Shown: piece after piece, positions 24,565 through 31,676 of the stretch | Position numbering within the stretch: position 1 is the stretch's first letter | How the letters are laid out: every line of letters starts with the position of its first letter | Assembly: GCA_037127915.1 (NCBI GenBank) | Contig: JBAXXL010000013.1 | Location: 1 to 64,000, forward strand | Reading direction: 5' to 3' | DNA length: 64,000 bases | Source of the DNA: JBAXXL01 sp037127915 | GTDB lineage: Bacteria > Bacteroidota > Ignavibacteria > Kapaibacteriales > UBA2268 | Translations under genes and position numbers: made by a program | The notes under the pieces: model-generated | Databases searched by the model: none | What the model saw: only the letters and a program-made list of their open reading frames with translations | Told to the model about the DNA's origin: nothing

Positions 24565-24993
24565 CTAGTATTGGTTGCTCATTAATTCAATATCATAAAA
24601 TTGGTCGAACTGTTGAATGATTTGGTCGCGAATTTCACGATATTTCTTTAGAATTTCTTCTTCAGTTCCGCGAGCTTTTGCAGGGTCTTCAAATCCGTAA
24701 TGGAGCATATTTTCGACGAATCCATAAAATGTGGGACAAGTCTCCTTAGCATTATCACAAACTGTAATTACATAGTGGAATTCTTCATCCACGAAAAGTT
24801 CAACATCTTTTGGATAGTTCATCGAGATGTCAATACCAATTTCTTTCATTACTAAAACAGCGTAAGGATTTATCTCAAGCTCCGGCTTAGTGCCGGCTGA
24901 ATAAATAATTAATGTGTCATCAAGACTTTGCAAATAGCCCTCAGCCATTTGACTGCGGCAAGAATTTCCGGTGCATAGAATTAATATTTTCAT
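24565..24993 (-). CDS. arsC: Arsenate reductase/LMW protein-tyrosine phosphatase family (ArsC type)
   Basis: A 142-residue cytoplasmic protein. The P-loop CTGNSCRSQMAEG at the N-terminus (nucleophile Cys7, Arg13) is that of low-molecular-weight phosphatases and thioredoxin-coupled arsenate reductases. VCDNAKETCPTF supplies the extra Cys pair typical of the arsenate reductase type, and the aspartate of EDPAKARG is the general acid. Thioredoxin-dependent reduction of arsenate is likely; no arsB or arsR gene is adjacent, so a phosphatase role cannot be excluded. It is divergent from anmK across a 48-base promoter region. Confidence 0.82.
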   Translation of the reverse strand: MKILILCTGNSCRSQMAEGYLQSLDDTLIIYSAGTKPELEINPYAVLVMKEIGIDISMNYPKDVELFVDEEFHYVITVCDNAKETCPTFYGFVENMLHYGFEDPAKARGTEEEILKKYREIRDQIIQQFDQFYDIELMSNQY

Positions 24994-25004
24994 ATATTTA
25001 TAGT

Positions 25005-25035
25005 TATATTTGTAAGTAAATTATTTACAAATATA
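25005..25035. promoter_or_regulatory. Face-to-face promoters in an inverted repeat (arsC/anmK)
   Basis: TATATTTG occurs at 25005-25012 on the plus strand and again on the minus strand (25028-25035), as the ends of an 11-bp inverted repeat TATATTTGTAA. As -7 boxes they would start transcription near 25019 (towards anmK) and 25021 (towards arsC), giving leaders of about 23 and 28 bases. The two polymerase sites overlap, so the promoters may exclude each other. Confidence 0.45.
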
Positions 25036-25041
25036 AGAAAA

Positions 25042-26205
25042 ATGAAATTATTATTATCAGATAAATGGTTGATGGAGCCGCGGACTCTAATCGGAATAAT
25101 GACCGGAACATCCCTAGATGGCATAGATACTGCTATTTGCCGCTTTGAAGATTCGTTCGATATGCACCATTACGATTTGCTGGCTTACGAAGAATATGAA
25201 TTTCCCGCTGAATTGCGTGCAACGCTTTTGAAAATTATTTCCGAACCGGTAACGATAAAAGAAATATCTCAAGCAAATATTGCTCTGAGTAAAGTTTATG
25301 CGGATTGTATAGAGAAAATCACTAAAAAACATAAAATCGCAAAAAAGACAATCGACGCGGTTGGTATCCACGGGCAAACTGTATGGCATAATCCGTCCAA
25401 GGAGCGTTTTTGCGAGTACGACATTAGTTCGACACTACAATTGGGTTCGGGGCAAGCCTTGGCTCAATTAGCTGGGTTACCGGTGGTATCGGATTTCCGT
25501 ATTAACGATATGATGAACGGCGGTCAAGGAGCGCCATTGGTACCAATATTTGATTATAATTTCATGCGCTCCGACGCGGAAAACAGAATTCTTCTGAATA
25601 TAGGCGGCATAGCAAACATTACTTACATTCCTGCGGGATGTTTGCAAAGCGAGATTCGCGCTTTCGATACTGGTCCCGGGAATATGCTGATTGATTTTGC
25701 CGTATTTGAACTTTTCGGAATGAAATTCGATACTAACGGCTATATAGCTTCCAAAGGCAAGATTATTCCTGAGCTCTTCGAGCGTTTGAAATCATTGCCG
25801 TTTATTAGCCAAAAACCGCCAAAATCAACAGGGCGCGAACTTTTCAATAAAGAGCTGATTGCTGATTATTTATATACAGCAAATCCGGAAGATCTTATCC
25901 GCACATTGACCGAGTTTACCGCTTATGCTATAGTTGAAAATATCAAGAAATATGCTCCGGGCGGCCAAACAGTATATATATCCGGTGGTGGCGGCAAAAA
26001 CGCTTTTTTGCTCGAGTTATTAGAAAATTTACTTCCGAAAATTGATTTTTTCCCAACTGAATATTGCGGCATAGATTCCAATGCCAAAGAAGCCGGATGT
26101 TTCGCATATTTGGCATATAGAACTATTGGCGGCTTACATTCGAATATACCGAATGTTACCGGTGCAAAAAAATCTTGCACTCTTGGAACACTTTCTTTGC
26201 CATAA
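25042..26205 (+). CDS. anmK: Anhydro-N-acetylmuramic acid kinase
   Basis: AnmK phosphorylates 1,6-anhydro-MurNAc to MurNAc-6-phosphate during recycling of cell-wall fragments in the cytoplasm. The 387 residues carry the ATPase-fold motifs GIMTGTSLDGID (18-29), AVGIHGQTVWHNP, VSDFRINDMMNGGQGAPLVP, NIGGIANITYI, FDTGPGNMLID and VYISGGGGKNAFLL, all typical of the family. The mltG gene at the right edge acts in the same murein-turnover area but is not linked. The next gene is about 60 bases on with its own promoter. Confidence 0.95.
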   Translation: MKLLLSDKWLMEPRTLIGIMTGTSLDGIDTAICRFEDSFDMHHYDLLAYEEYEFPAELRATLLKIISEPVTIKEISQANIALSKVYADCIEKITKKHKIAKKTIDAVGIHGQTVWHNPSKERFCEYDISSTLQLGSGQALAQLAGLPVVSDFRINDMMNGGQGAPLVPIFDYNFMRSDAENRILLNIGGIANITYIPAGCLQSEIRAFDTGPGNMLIDFAVFELFGMKFDTNGYIASKGKIIPELFERLKSLPFISQKPPKSTGRELFNKELIADYLYTANPEDLIRTLTEFTAYAIVENIKKYAPGGQTVYISGGGGKNAFLLELLENLLPKIDFFPTEYCGIDSNAKEAGCFAYLAYRTIGGLHSNIPNVTGAKKSCTLGTLSLP

Positions 26206-26227
26206 TTGATTAAAATTTGTATATTTG
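26196..26227 (+). promoter_or_regulatory. Good match to a Bacteroidota promoter before the DJ-1 gene
   Basis: TTTG (26196-26199) and TATATTTG (26220-26227) are 20 bases apart, the expected spacing of -33 and -7 boxes. The -33 box lies in the last codons of anmK. Transcription would start near 26234, 35 bases before the ATG. Confidence 0.6.
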
Positions 26228-26268
26228 TTTTTTGTAATGATTGATAATAACAATAAATAAAAATAAAT

Positions 26269-26817
26269 ATGTATAAGTCAGTTTTAGTCCCTATTTCACA
26301 GGGCACAGAAGATATAGAAGCAGTTGTAATAATTGATTTGCTCCGTAGAGCGAATTATAACGTTTTAGTTGCCGGCGATGCCGAAATTATTACCTGCTCA
26401 AATGGTGTTCGCATCATACCCGATAAGCACATAGATGAAATTCCCGATAATACTGAATTCGATGCCATTATTATTCCGGGTGGAATGAAAGGTATCGATA
26501 ATTTGGATCTAAGCGAAAAATTAGAATTTTTGCTTGAGCGCCATAACAAAGCCGGTCGGTTGATCGGAGCAATATGCGCCGCCCCTCTGCTATTATTATC
26601 CAAACAATTACTTCCCGAAGGTGTTGCATTGACATCGCATCCCGATATCAAAGATTCCTTCGCTAAATTTAATTACCGCGAAGAGAATGTTGTTATATCA
26701 GGCAATTTGATAACTTCACGCGGAGTTGGAACAGCGATAGATTTCGCTTTAGCAATAATCGAAAGCTTAAAGGGTAAAGAGCTTGCTGAACAAATAGCAA
26801 AGAAAATAGTGTATTAA
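26269..26817 (+). CDS. DJ-1/PfpI family protein (YajL-like)
   Basis: A 182-residue cytoplasmic protein of the DJ-1 subfamily. Key residues are Glu at QGTEDIEAV, the nucleophile Cys in the elbow GAICAAPLLL, and the DAIIIPGGMKG motif. DJ-1/YajL proteins have been given roles in glyoxal handling, protein deglycation and redox protection; which applies here is not known. It shares a transcript with acylphosphatase (15-base gap). Confidence 0.88.
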   Translation: MYKSVLVPISQGTEDIEAVVIIDLLRRANYNVLVAGDAEIITCSNGVRIIPDKHIDEIPDNTEFDAIIIPGGMKGIDNLDLSEKLEFLLERHNKAGRLIGAICAAPLLLLSKQLLPEGVALTSHPDIKDSFAKFNYREENVVISGNLITSRGVGTAIDFALAIIESLKGKELAEQIAKKIVY

Positions 26818-26832
26818 TAACGCCGGTAGTTT

Positions 26833-27102
26833 ATGAAGTACATTCGTTACACAGTATCGGGCAGAGTTCAGGGCGTTGGCTTCCGTCATCACGTCTTTCT
26901 AAAGGCGCTGTCCATTGGTGCTACCGGTTATGTAAGAAACTTGTATCCGAACCAGGTGGAAGTTGTAATTGATGAAGCTTCCACATTTAATGTTCCTATG
27001 CTGAAACTCATTCTCGATGGTCCGCCATTGGCGCGTGTCGCTTATATTGATACGGACGAGATGGAATTCGCCAGCGAAATACGAACCTTTTCGATAAGAT
27101 AA
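26833..27102 (+). CDS. acyP: Acylphosphatase
   Basis: An 89-residue enzyme that hydrolyses carboxyl-phosphate bonds. The motif GRVQGVGFRHHVF near the N-terminus contains the phosphate-binding loop with Arg18, and GYVRNLYPNQVEVV contains the catalytic Asn. Length is typical. The last codon and stop (AGA TAA) run into a G-rich intergenic repeat. Confidence 0.93.
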   Translation: MKYIRYTVSGRVQGVGFRHHVFLKALSIGATGYVRNLYPNQVEVVIDEASTFNVPMLKLILDGPPLARVAYIDTDEMEFASEIRTFSIR

Positions 27103-27566
27103 GGGTTTGGGTATAGGGTTTTGGGGATGGGGTATGAAGAAATTGAAAATTGAGAATTGATAGTTGAAAATGCGAAGAAAAGTTAATGTTGTCAATCCCG
27201 CGAAAGCGGGATTCCATCTTCATTTTTGTCAGAATTATGATTAAAGGATTATAAGATTATAGGATTGATTGCGAAAATGATAAATCGATTCCCCAATCCT
27301 GAAAGGATGGAATTATTGTAGAAAATGAAATTGTCCGGAAGCAACAACCCTGAAATGGTGGTATAATAAAATGCCCTTTTTAGAGGTCAGAAGTTCATCA
27401 ATTTTCTTCCCTTTTGGGCTAAAGCCCTTGTTAAACTATAGAACATTTACCCACGACTTAAAAGTCGTGGCAATGAATTTTTCTTCTTCTTCCAATTAAC
27501 CATTTAGAATTATTTTTAGTATTTTTGAATAATCATTTTTTTGAATAAATATTAGAGATTTTCATT
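27103..27566. repeat. Intergenic mosaic with G-rich, hairpin and double-hairpin repeats
   Basis: No gene. A G-rich stretch follows the acylphosphatase stop (27102-27136). A hairpin CCCGC-GAAA-GCGGG lies at about 27197-27210 with flanks GTCAAT and ATTCCATCTTC. The double hairpin follows: GGGCTAAAGCCC (27416-27427) and CCACGACTT-AA-AAGTCGTGG (27451-27470). The part between, 27235-27400, has no pattern I recognise. An AT-rich stretch before 27567 probably holds the promoter of the next gene. Confidence 0.65.
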
Positions 27567-29480
27567 ATGAAAAAAGTTCTACTTTTTACGCTGATTATAA
27601 CAGCTTTATTCGTTTTTACACCTAAATCTTACGCTGGATTGGAAACCAAAACAATCACATTTATGGGTGCACAAAGAACACTTGTGTTTTATACTCCCGC
27701 CGGATATACAGCCGATAAGAAATACAATTTTATGGTTTGCTTGCACGGTATGGGCGATAACGCATCCAATTTTGCTTCATCACTATTCCCTTATTGGAAT
27801 CAGCTCTCTTATGGCAAAGACATGATATTCCTTGCTATCGACGGCGGCGATGACCAAATAAGTGATTTTTATACACCCGCTGGTGACGAAGAAATAATAG
27901 CAGAAGCAATAAAATATGCAAAAGAAAACTATTCAATCGATGAGAAAAATATAATTCTCGAGGGCTTTTCTTTGGGCGGCAGAAGCGCATTCAAATATGG
28001 ATTGGACCATCCAGAGATGTTCAAAGGCTTGCTATTAAACACACCTGCATTTCAAGGAATTCGCGATGCCAACAATGATCCGGAAGTTTCATTAGGTTAT
28101 AATATGGCAAATGTATCAAAGTTACCTATTGTCATTTCAAACGGAGGGGCAGATCAAGCATATTTGGGTATTGATGAAAAAATGTATATAAACATAGTCG
28201 CCAATAATGGAATGGTTATGCACCAAATTGTACCGGGTATGCAACATACTATTACTTCAAATGCAAATACGGAAAAATATCTTTCATTTATTTTTAACCC
28301 GGCTCCTGATTCATTAAAAATTAATATTATTAACTCAAATAAGGCTGTTAATTCTTTAAACGAATCTTTTAATATTTCTACAGGATTCCAAAATGTTGGC
28401 AAAAAGGCAATTACAAGCGTCTCAATTAACATTAATTATAAAATATCAGGTAAGATTGTTCCATTTGAATGGTCGGGAAGTGTCGAGCCCTTCAACTCTA
28501 CGACCTTAGAGATACCTGATTTAAAACTTGATACCGGTATGAATATTTTTACCCTAACAATAAGAAAAATTAATGGTATTGATATAAGTGATAATAATGA
28601 AAGTGACTCTTTATATGTTTTTTATCAAGAAGCCCCATTAACACTGCCGACATTCAATGGATTTGAAGATACTGATTTAGAAGACTTATTTTGGCTTCTT
28701 GACGATTCAGGGAATTGGATCAGTTGGGATTACGATGACCAAGTAACGAGAACAGGAGTTTATAGTATGTCTATGCTTAATGATATTCTTGCTTTTAATA
28801 ATGCCGGTACTTCCGAAGATTTAATTAGTCCTTATATTGATTTAACGAGTGCGGAAAAACCTGAATTAACATTTGATTTAGCTTTTAATTATTTGAAATA
28901 TACTACCAAGTATTTCGCGAGAGATACCATATTTACGGACACATTAAAAATCTTGATATCAACGGACAATGGATTAACATATAAAGAGATTTATTCTAAA
29001 GCCGGAGCAGATTTAGCTACTACAGCGACACCTATTACCGATGCAACTAGTATTCAGGCTTGTATATTTTATCCAAAAGCTTCTGAATGGCGTACCGAAA
29101 CAATAGATTTATCGGAATATAAAACTGCAAATCAAGCTCTTGTTAGATTTAGCTTGGTTTCAGGTCTTGGCGGTTCTATAAATATTGATAACATCTCATT
29201 CAAACAACACTCTACAGCTGTTGAAGATTTCACTACAGCAGGACTTTCGCTATATCCGATACCTGCAAATGATAATATCACAATCAAAACGGATAATACG
29301 ATTTCTGAAAAAATATTGAAAATATATTCAGCAACCGGAAAGCTTGTTGATTCGCGCACTATCGGCGGCAACGAAACGGTTTATTCTTTAAATACTGCGA
29401 ACTTCGAACCCGGAGTTTACTTCATAGAAATAAATACAAACGGAAGAATTCTCAAAGACAAAATGATTATTCAAAGATAA
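27567..29480 (+). CDS. T9SS-exported esterase (alpha/beta hydrolase) with sorting domain
   Basis: A 637-residue secreted protein. After the signal peptide (ending near KSYA) an alpha/beta hydrolase domain spans about residues 25-240: oxyanion-hole region MVCLHGMGDNA, nucleophile Ser135 in GFSLGG, Asp196 in NGGADQAY and His227 in GMQHTI. This resembles feruloyl esterase or PHB depolymerase-type (LpqC) enzymes. Then come CARDB-like Ig modules (about 260-350), a jelly-roll-like module (FNGFEDTDLEDLFW onward), and a T9SS type A sorting domain (LYPIPANDNITIKTD... FEPGVYFIEINTNG). Probably acts on extracellular polymer or ester substrates. Confidence 0.85.
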   Translation: MKKVLLFTLIITALFVFTPKSYAGLETKTITFMGAQRTLVFYTPAGYTADKKYNFMVCLHGMGDNASNFASSLFPYWNQLSYGKDMIFLAIDGGDDQISDFYTPAGDEEIIAEAIKYAKENYSIDEKNIILEGFSLGGRSAFKYGLDHPEMFKGLLLNTPAFQGIRDANNDPEVSLGYNMANVSKLPIVISNGGADQAYLGIDEKMYINIVANNGMVMHQIVPGMQHTITSNANTEKYLSFIFNPAPDSLKINIINSNKAVNSLNESFNISTGFQNVGKKAITSVSININYKISGKIVPFEWSGSVEPFNSTTLEIPDLKLDTGMNIFTLTIRKINGIDISDNNESDSLYVFYQEAPLTLPTFNGFEDTDLEDLFWLLDDSGNWISWDYDDQVTRTGVYSMSMLNDILAFNNAGTSEDLISPYIDLTSAEKPELTFDLAFNYLKYTTKYFARDTIFTDTLKILISTDNGLTYKEIYSKAGADLATTATPITDATSIQACIFYPKASEWRTETIDLSEYKTANQALVRFSLVSGLGGSINIDNISFKQHSTAVEDFTTAGLSLYPIPANDNITIKTDNTISEKILKIYSATGKLVDSRTIGGNETVYSLNTANFEPGVYFIEINTNGRILKDKMIIQR

Positions 29481-29516
29481 GGAATCAATTACGAATTTCA
29501 AATTACGAATTACGAA

Positions 29517-29582
29517 GACAAGCAAGGATGCTTGTCCCACCAAACTATCAATAAATCGGTGGGTCAATCATCCTTGATTGAC
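29517..29582. repeat. Symmetric composite palindrome
   Basis: Hairpin 1 is GACAAGCA-AGGA-TGCTTGTC (29517-29536), hairpin 2 GTCAATCA-TCCT-TGATTGAC (29563-29582); both have 8-bp arms and 4-base loops that are complementary to each other. Between them CCCACC (29536-29541) can pair with GGTGGG (29558-29563), so the whole element folds into a three-armed structure. It lies between the esterase and a small membrane protein. Confidence 0.75.
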
Positions 29583-29642
29583 AAAATATTGGGTAATCTT
29601 GATTTGTGAGCGTTCTACAAGATATTTAATAAAGGGAAAATT

Positions 29643-29990
29643 ATGATACAAAAAATGATAGTTTTTACATTGATTTTAGATATAGTTTTAGTTTTGTGCG
29701 CTTTTATAATTCTGTTTTTCGATAAAAAGAATTCTGCTTACTTTCTTTCCCGAAATTTAAAATCATTTTTCGCAGGCAGGAAAAGTAAAACACGGATTAT
29801 CAAAACAGCTTTGTTCTTTCTCGATTTTATTATGTATTCCGTCTTGTATATAACATTAATCTCATTGTATAACCTGCATTATTTCAGTCCGGCAATATTA
29901 ATACTTCTAGGTTTGACAATCATTATAATAGGTATTAGCTTTCCATTTTACTTTTTGAAAACTGTGGCATGGGCTAAGAAGAGGACGTAA
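29643..29990 (+). CDS. Small membrane protein, unknown function
   Basis: A 115-residue protein with three predicted membrane segments (about 6-26, 57-77, 81-105) and a basic loop between the first two (NLKSFFAGRKSKTRIIK). I recognise no family. It is short and the only evidence for it is its clear hydrophobic pattern, a GGGAAA stretch before the ATG, and the terminator that follows. Confidence 0.55.
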   Translation: MIQKMIVFTLILDIVLVLCAFIILFFDKKNSAYFLSRNLKSFFAGRKSKTRIIKTALFFLDFIMYSVLYITLISLYNLHYFSPAILILLGLTIIIIGISFPFYFLKTVAWAKKRT

Positions 29991-30028
29991 AGGACGATGG
30001 TAACACCAAGGTGTAAGTTATAAAATAT

Positions 30029-30069
30029 AAAAAACCTTCCGCGGGTTCCAAACATGCGGAAGGTTTTTT
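30029..30069. terminator. Bidirectional terminator between membrane protein and tRNA
   Basis: A 13-bp stem AAAAACCTTCCGC/GCGGAAGGTTTTT (about 30030-30068) with a 13-base loop, flanked by A runs on the left and T runs on the right. It can end the plus-strand gene and the minus-strand tRNA. Confidence 0.85.
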
Positions 30070-30080
30070 ACATTTTTTTG

Positions 30081-30154
30081 TGACCCGGACAGGAGTTGAA
30101 CCTGTGGCCCCAAGTTTAGGAAACTTGTGCTCTATCCAGCTGAGCTACCGGGCC
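30081..30154 (-). tRNA. tRNA-Arg (anticodon CCT)
   Basis: Read on the minus strand the cloverleaf is complete: acceptor GGCCCGG/CCGGGTC with one G-T pair, D stem GCTC/GAGC, anticodon stem CAAGT/ACTTG with loop TTCCTAA (anticodon CCT, reading AGG), T stem ACAGG/CCTGT with TTCAACT loop, discriminator A. The CCA end is not encoded. A terminator lies 12 bases downstream. Confidence 0.95.
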
Positions 30155-30174
30155 CACAAAATATTTATTTTTGT

Positions 30175-30642
30175 TTAATGTACAGTATCGTTCATTGTAA
30201 CAGCCAATTTTCGGTCTTTCCCCAAAACCCACTCGGCATTAAATACTGTTACGGCAATGAAATTGAGCAATTGCTCTTTAGTAATCGGGCTTCCAATAAC
30301 CATAGTTGCTCTGTCCAAAATTGTTTCCAAATCGTTGGACGACAGCATCCCAAAAGCGTGCAACTGGATTAGTTCGCTATATGCTTCGGGACTAAATGCC
30401 GCAGCTTCCTGCTCGGTAAGCACTCTGAATGTAGAAGACCGTTTCTTAGGCGTGCTCGAAAATTGGTAAAACACATTATCGTGAATCCAATTTAACGCTG
30501 TAGAAATCTCATTTTCGGTATAACCTTTATCGAATAACGGTTTCATATCTAATTTTTCAAATTTCTCGTATTTATCGTTCAGGTTATATCTATCTATTTG
30601 GTTTATTACATATACTAATATTTCTATTATTCTTTCGACCAT
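30175..30642 (-). CDS. DUF494/Smg family protein
   Basis: A 155-residue protein similar in layout to the Smg/DUF494 family: an N-terminal helical part (MVERIIEILVYVINQI), a central segment with ENEISTALNWIHD, then FRVLTEQEAAAFSPEAYSEL and a C-terminal helix pair (ETILDRATMVI, LLNFIAVTVFN). In other bacteria smg is linked to dprA; the role is unknown. It is the third gene of a minus-strand operon with ybeY, separated by 2 bases. Confidence 0.75.
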   Translation of the reverse strand: MVERIIEILVYVINQIDRYNLNDKYEKFEKLDMKPLFDKGYTENEISTALNWIHDNVFYQFSSTPKKRSSTFRVLTEQEAAAFSPEAYSELIQLHAFGMLSSNDLETILDRATMVIGSPITKEQLLNFIAVTVFNAEWVLGKDRKLAVTMNDTVH

Positions 30643-30644
30643 TT

Positions 30645-31052
30645 TTACAAATTACCAATGTATTTATTCTCTAATTTGTGCATTGCTTCCTTATCGGCTT
30701 CAGTTCCGTCATCGTATCCGCAAAGATGCAACGCACCGTGCGCTGTTAGACGCATTAGTTCGTTCGTTAGTGAGACGCCATATTCATTTGCCTGCTTTTC
30801 TGCTGTTTCGGCGCTGATATATATCTCACCCAAAAATGGGTCGTCGTCTATAATAAAGCTTATTACGTCAGTTTCGCAATCGTGCGATAAATATTCAGTG
30901 TTGATTTCTTTTATCGCTTCGTCTCGGACGAAAATCACATTCACGACTCCTTCAACTTTTATTTCATTATCGAAAACGGATTTTGCTACTTCGATAATTT
31001 TTGCTTTTGGCAGACGCGGAAAGTCCGTATCGTTGAAATAATTTATTCTCAT
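30645..31052 (-). CDS. ybeY: Endoribonuclease YbeY (rRNA maturation factor)
   Basis: YbeY is a metal-dependent RNase acting in 16S rRNA 3' maturation and ribosome quality control. The metal motif is AHGALHLCGYDDGTEAD: two His are in place, and the third ligand, His in many bacteria (GYDH), is Asp here; I recall a similar replacement in other Bacteroidota. CETDVISFIIDD is the conserved central motif. The 135-residue length is normal. It lies between the DUF494 gene and an unknown gene, all within 15 bases of each other. Confidence 0.9.
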   Translation of the reverse strand: MRINYFNDTDFPRLPKAKIIEVAKSVFDNEIKVEGVVNVIFVRDEAIKEINTEYLSHDCETDVISFIIDDDPFLGEIYISAETAEKQANEYGVSLTNELMRLTAHGALHLCGYDDGTEADKEAMHKLENKYIGNL

Positions 31053-31064
31053 TGGTATATTTCC

Positions 31065-31496
31065 TTATGATTGAAATGAACTGTCAACTACACCCAACTG
31101 CATTGCGGCTAATAGCTTTGCCGGTGCTAATGTAGTCAAATCAGCGTTTAAAATTTCTTCCGCCACATTTGCAAATAGCGAACAACTTCCGTTTGCTCCG
31201 ATTATCAGACAAGAAAGTCTATCTTCACCACGAGAAGTAAAAATTATTTCATCGGGTTCGAATGTCATAAAATTGCTGATATTATGAAGCTCATAATATC
31301 CGTGTTGGGTCTGAACTGAGACAACAACGTCGTTATCTTCCGCGTTGTGAATATCGCAATAAATACTCAGGACAAGCGGCTTGCTAATGTTTGGACTGAT
31401 AAGTTTCCATATATAAACGGAGTTAGCTTCGATAGCTTTTATTTTTAAGACTCGGTTTACTTCTTCGATTTCTTTAATTGTAAAATTTAAATTCAT
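31065..31496 (-). CDS. Conserved-looking protein of unknown function, first gene of ybeY operon
   Basis: A 143-residue soluble protein from the ATG (complement 31494-31496); an in-frame TTG four codons upstream is less likely. It has alternating strands (LVLSIYCDIHN, DVVVSVQTQHGYYEL, EIIFTSRGEDRLSCLIIG) and an acidic, hydrophobic C-terminal helix (NVAEEILNADLTTLAPAKLL). No signal peptide. I recognise no family. Gap of 12 bases to ybeY indicates co-transcription. Confidence 0.65.
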   Translation of the reverse strand: MNLNFTIKEIEEVNRVLKIKAIEANSVYIWKLISPNISKPLVLSIYCDIHNAEDNDVVVSVQTQHGYYELHNISNFMTFEPDEIIFTSRGEDRLSCLIIGANGSCSLFANVAEEILNADLTTLAPAKLLAAMQLGVVDSSFQS

Positions 31497-31676
31497 ATTT
31501 GCCGACAAAATTTATTTGACACAAAATAATAACATACTAAATTAATAATTCTATTTCAAATAAGAAAAAGAAATCTGAAAAAGTTTCATACTTTTTGATA
31601 ATTATAGTATTTTTTGTTATTTTGTAACTTTTATATACCACATTAGAAAATAATCATTTTTATATAGAGGTTTTCA

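Noticed and set aside
30127..30372. Plus-strand frame of 81 codons overlapping the tRNA
   Set aside because: It runs through the tRNA and opposite the DUF494 gene; both are better supported.
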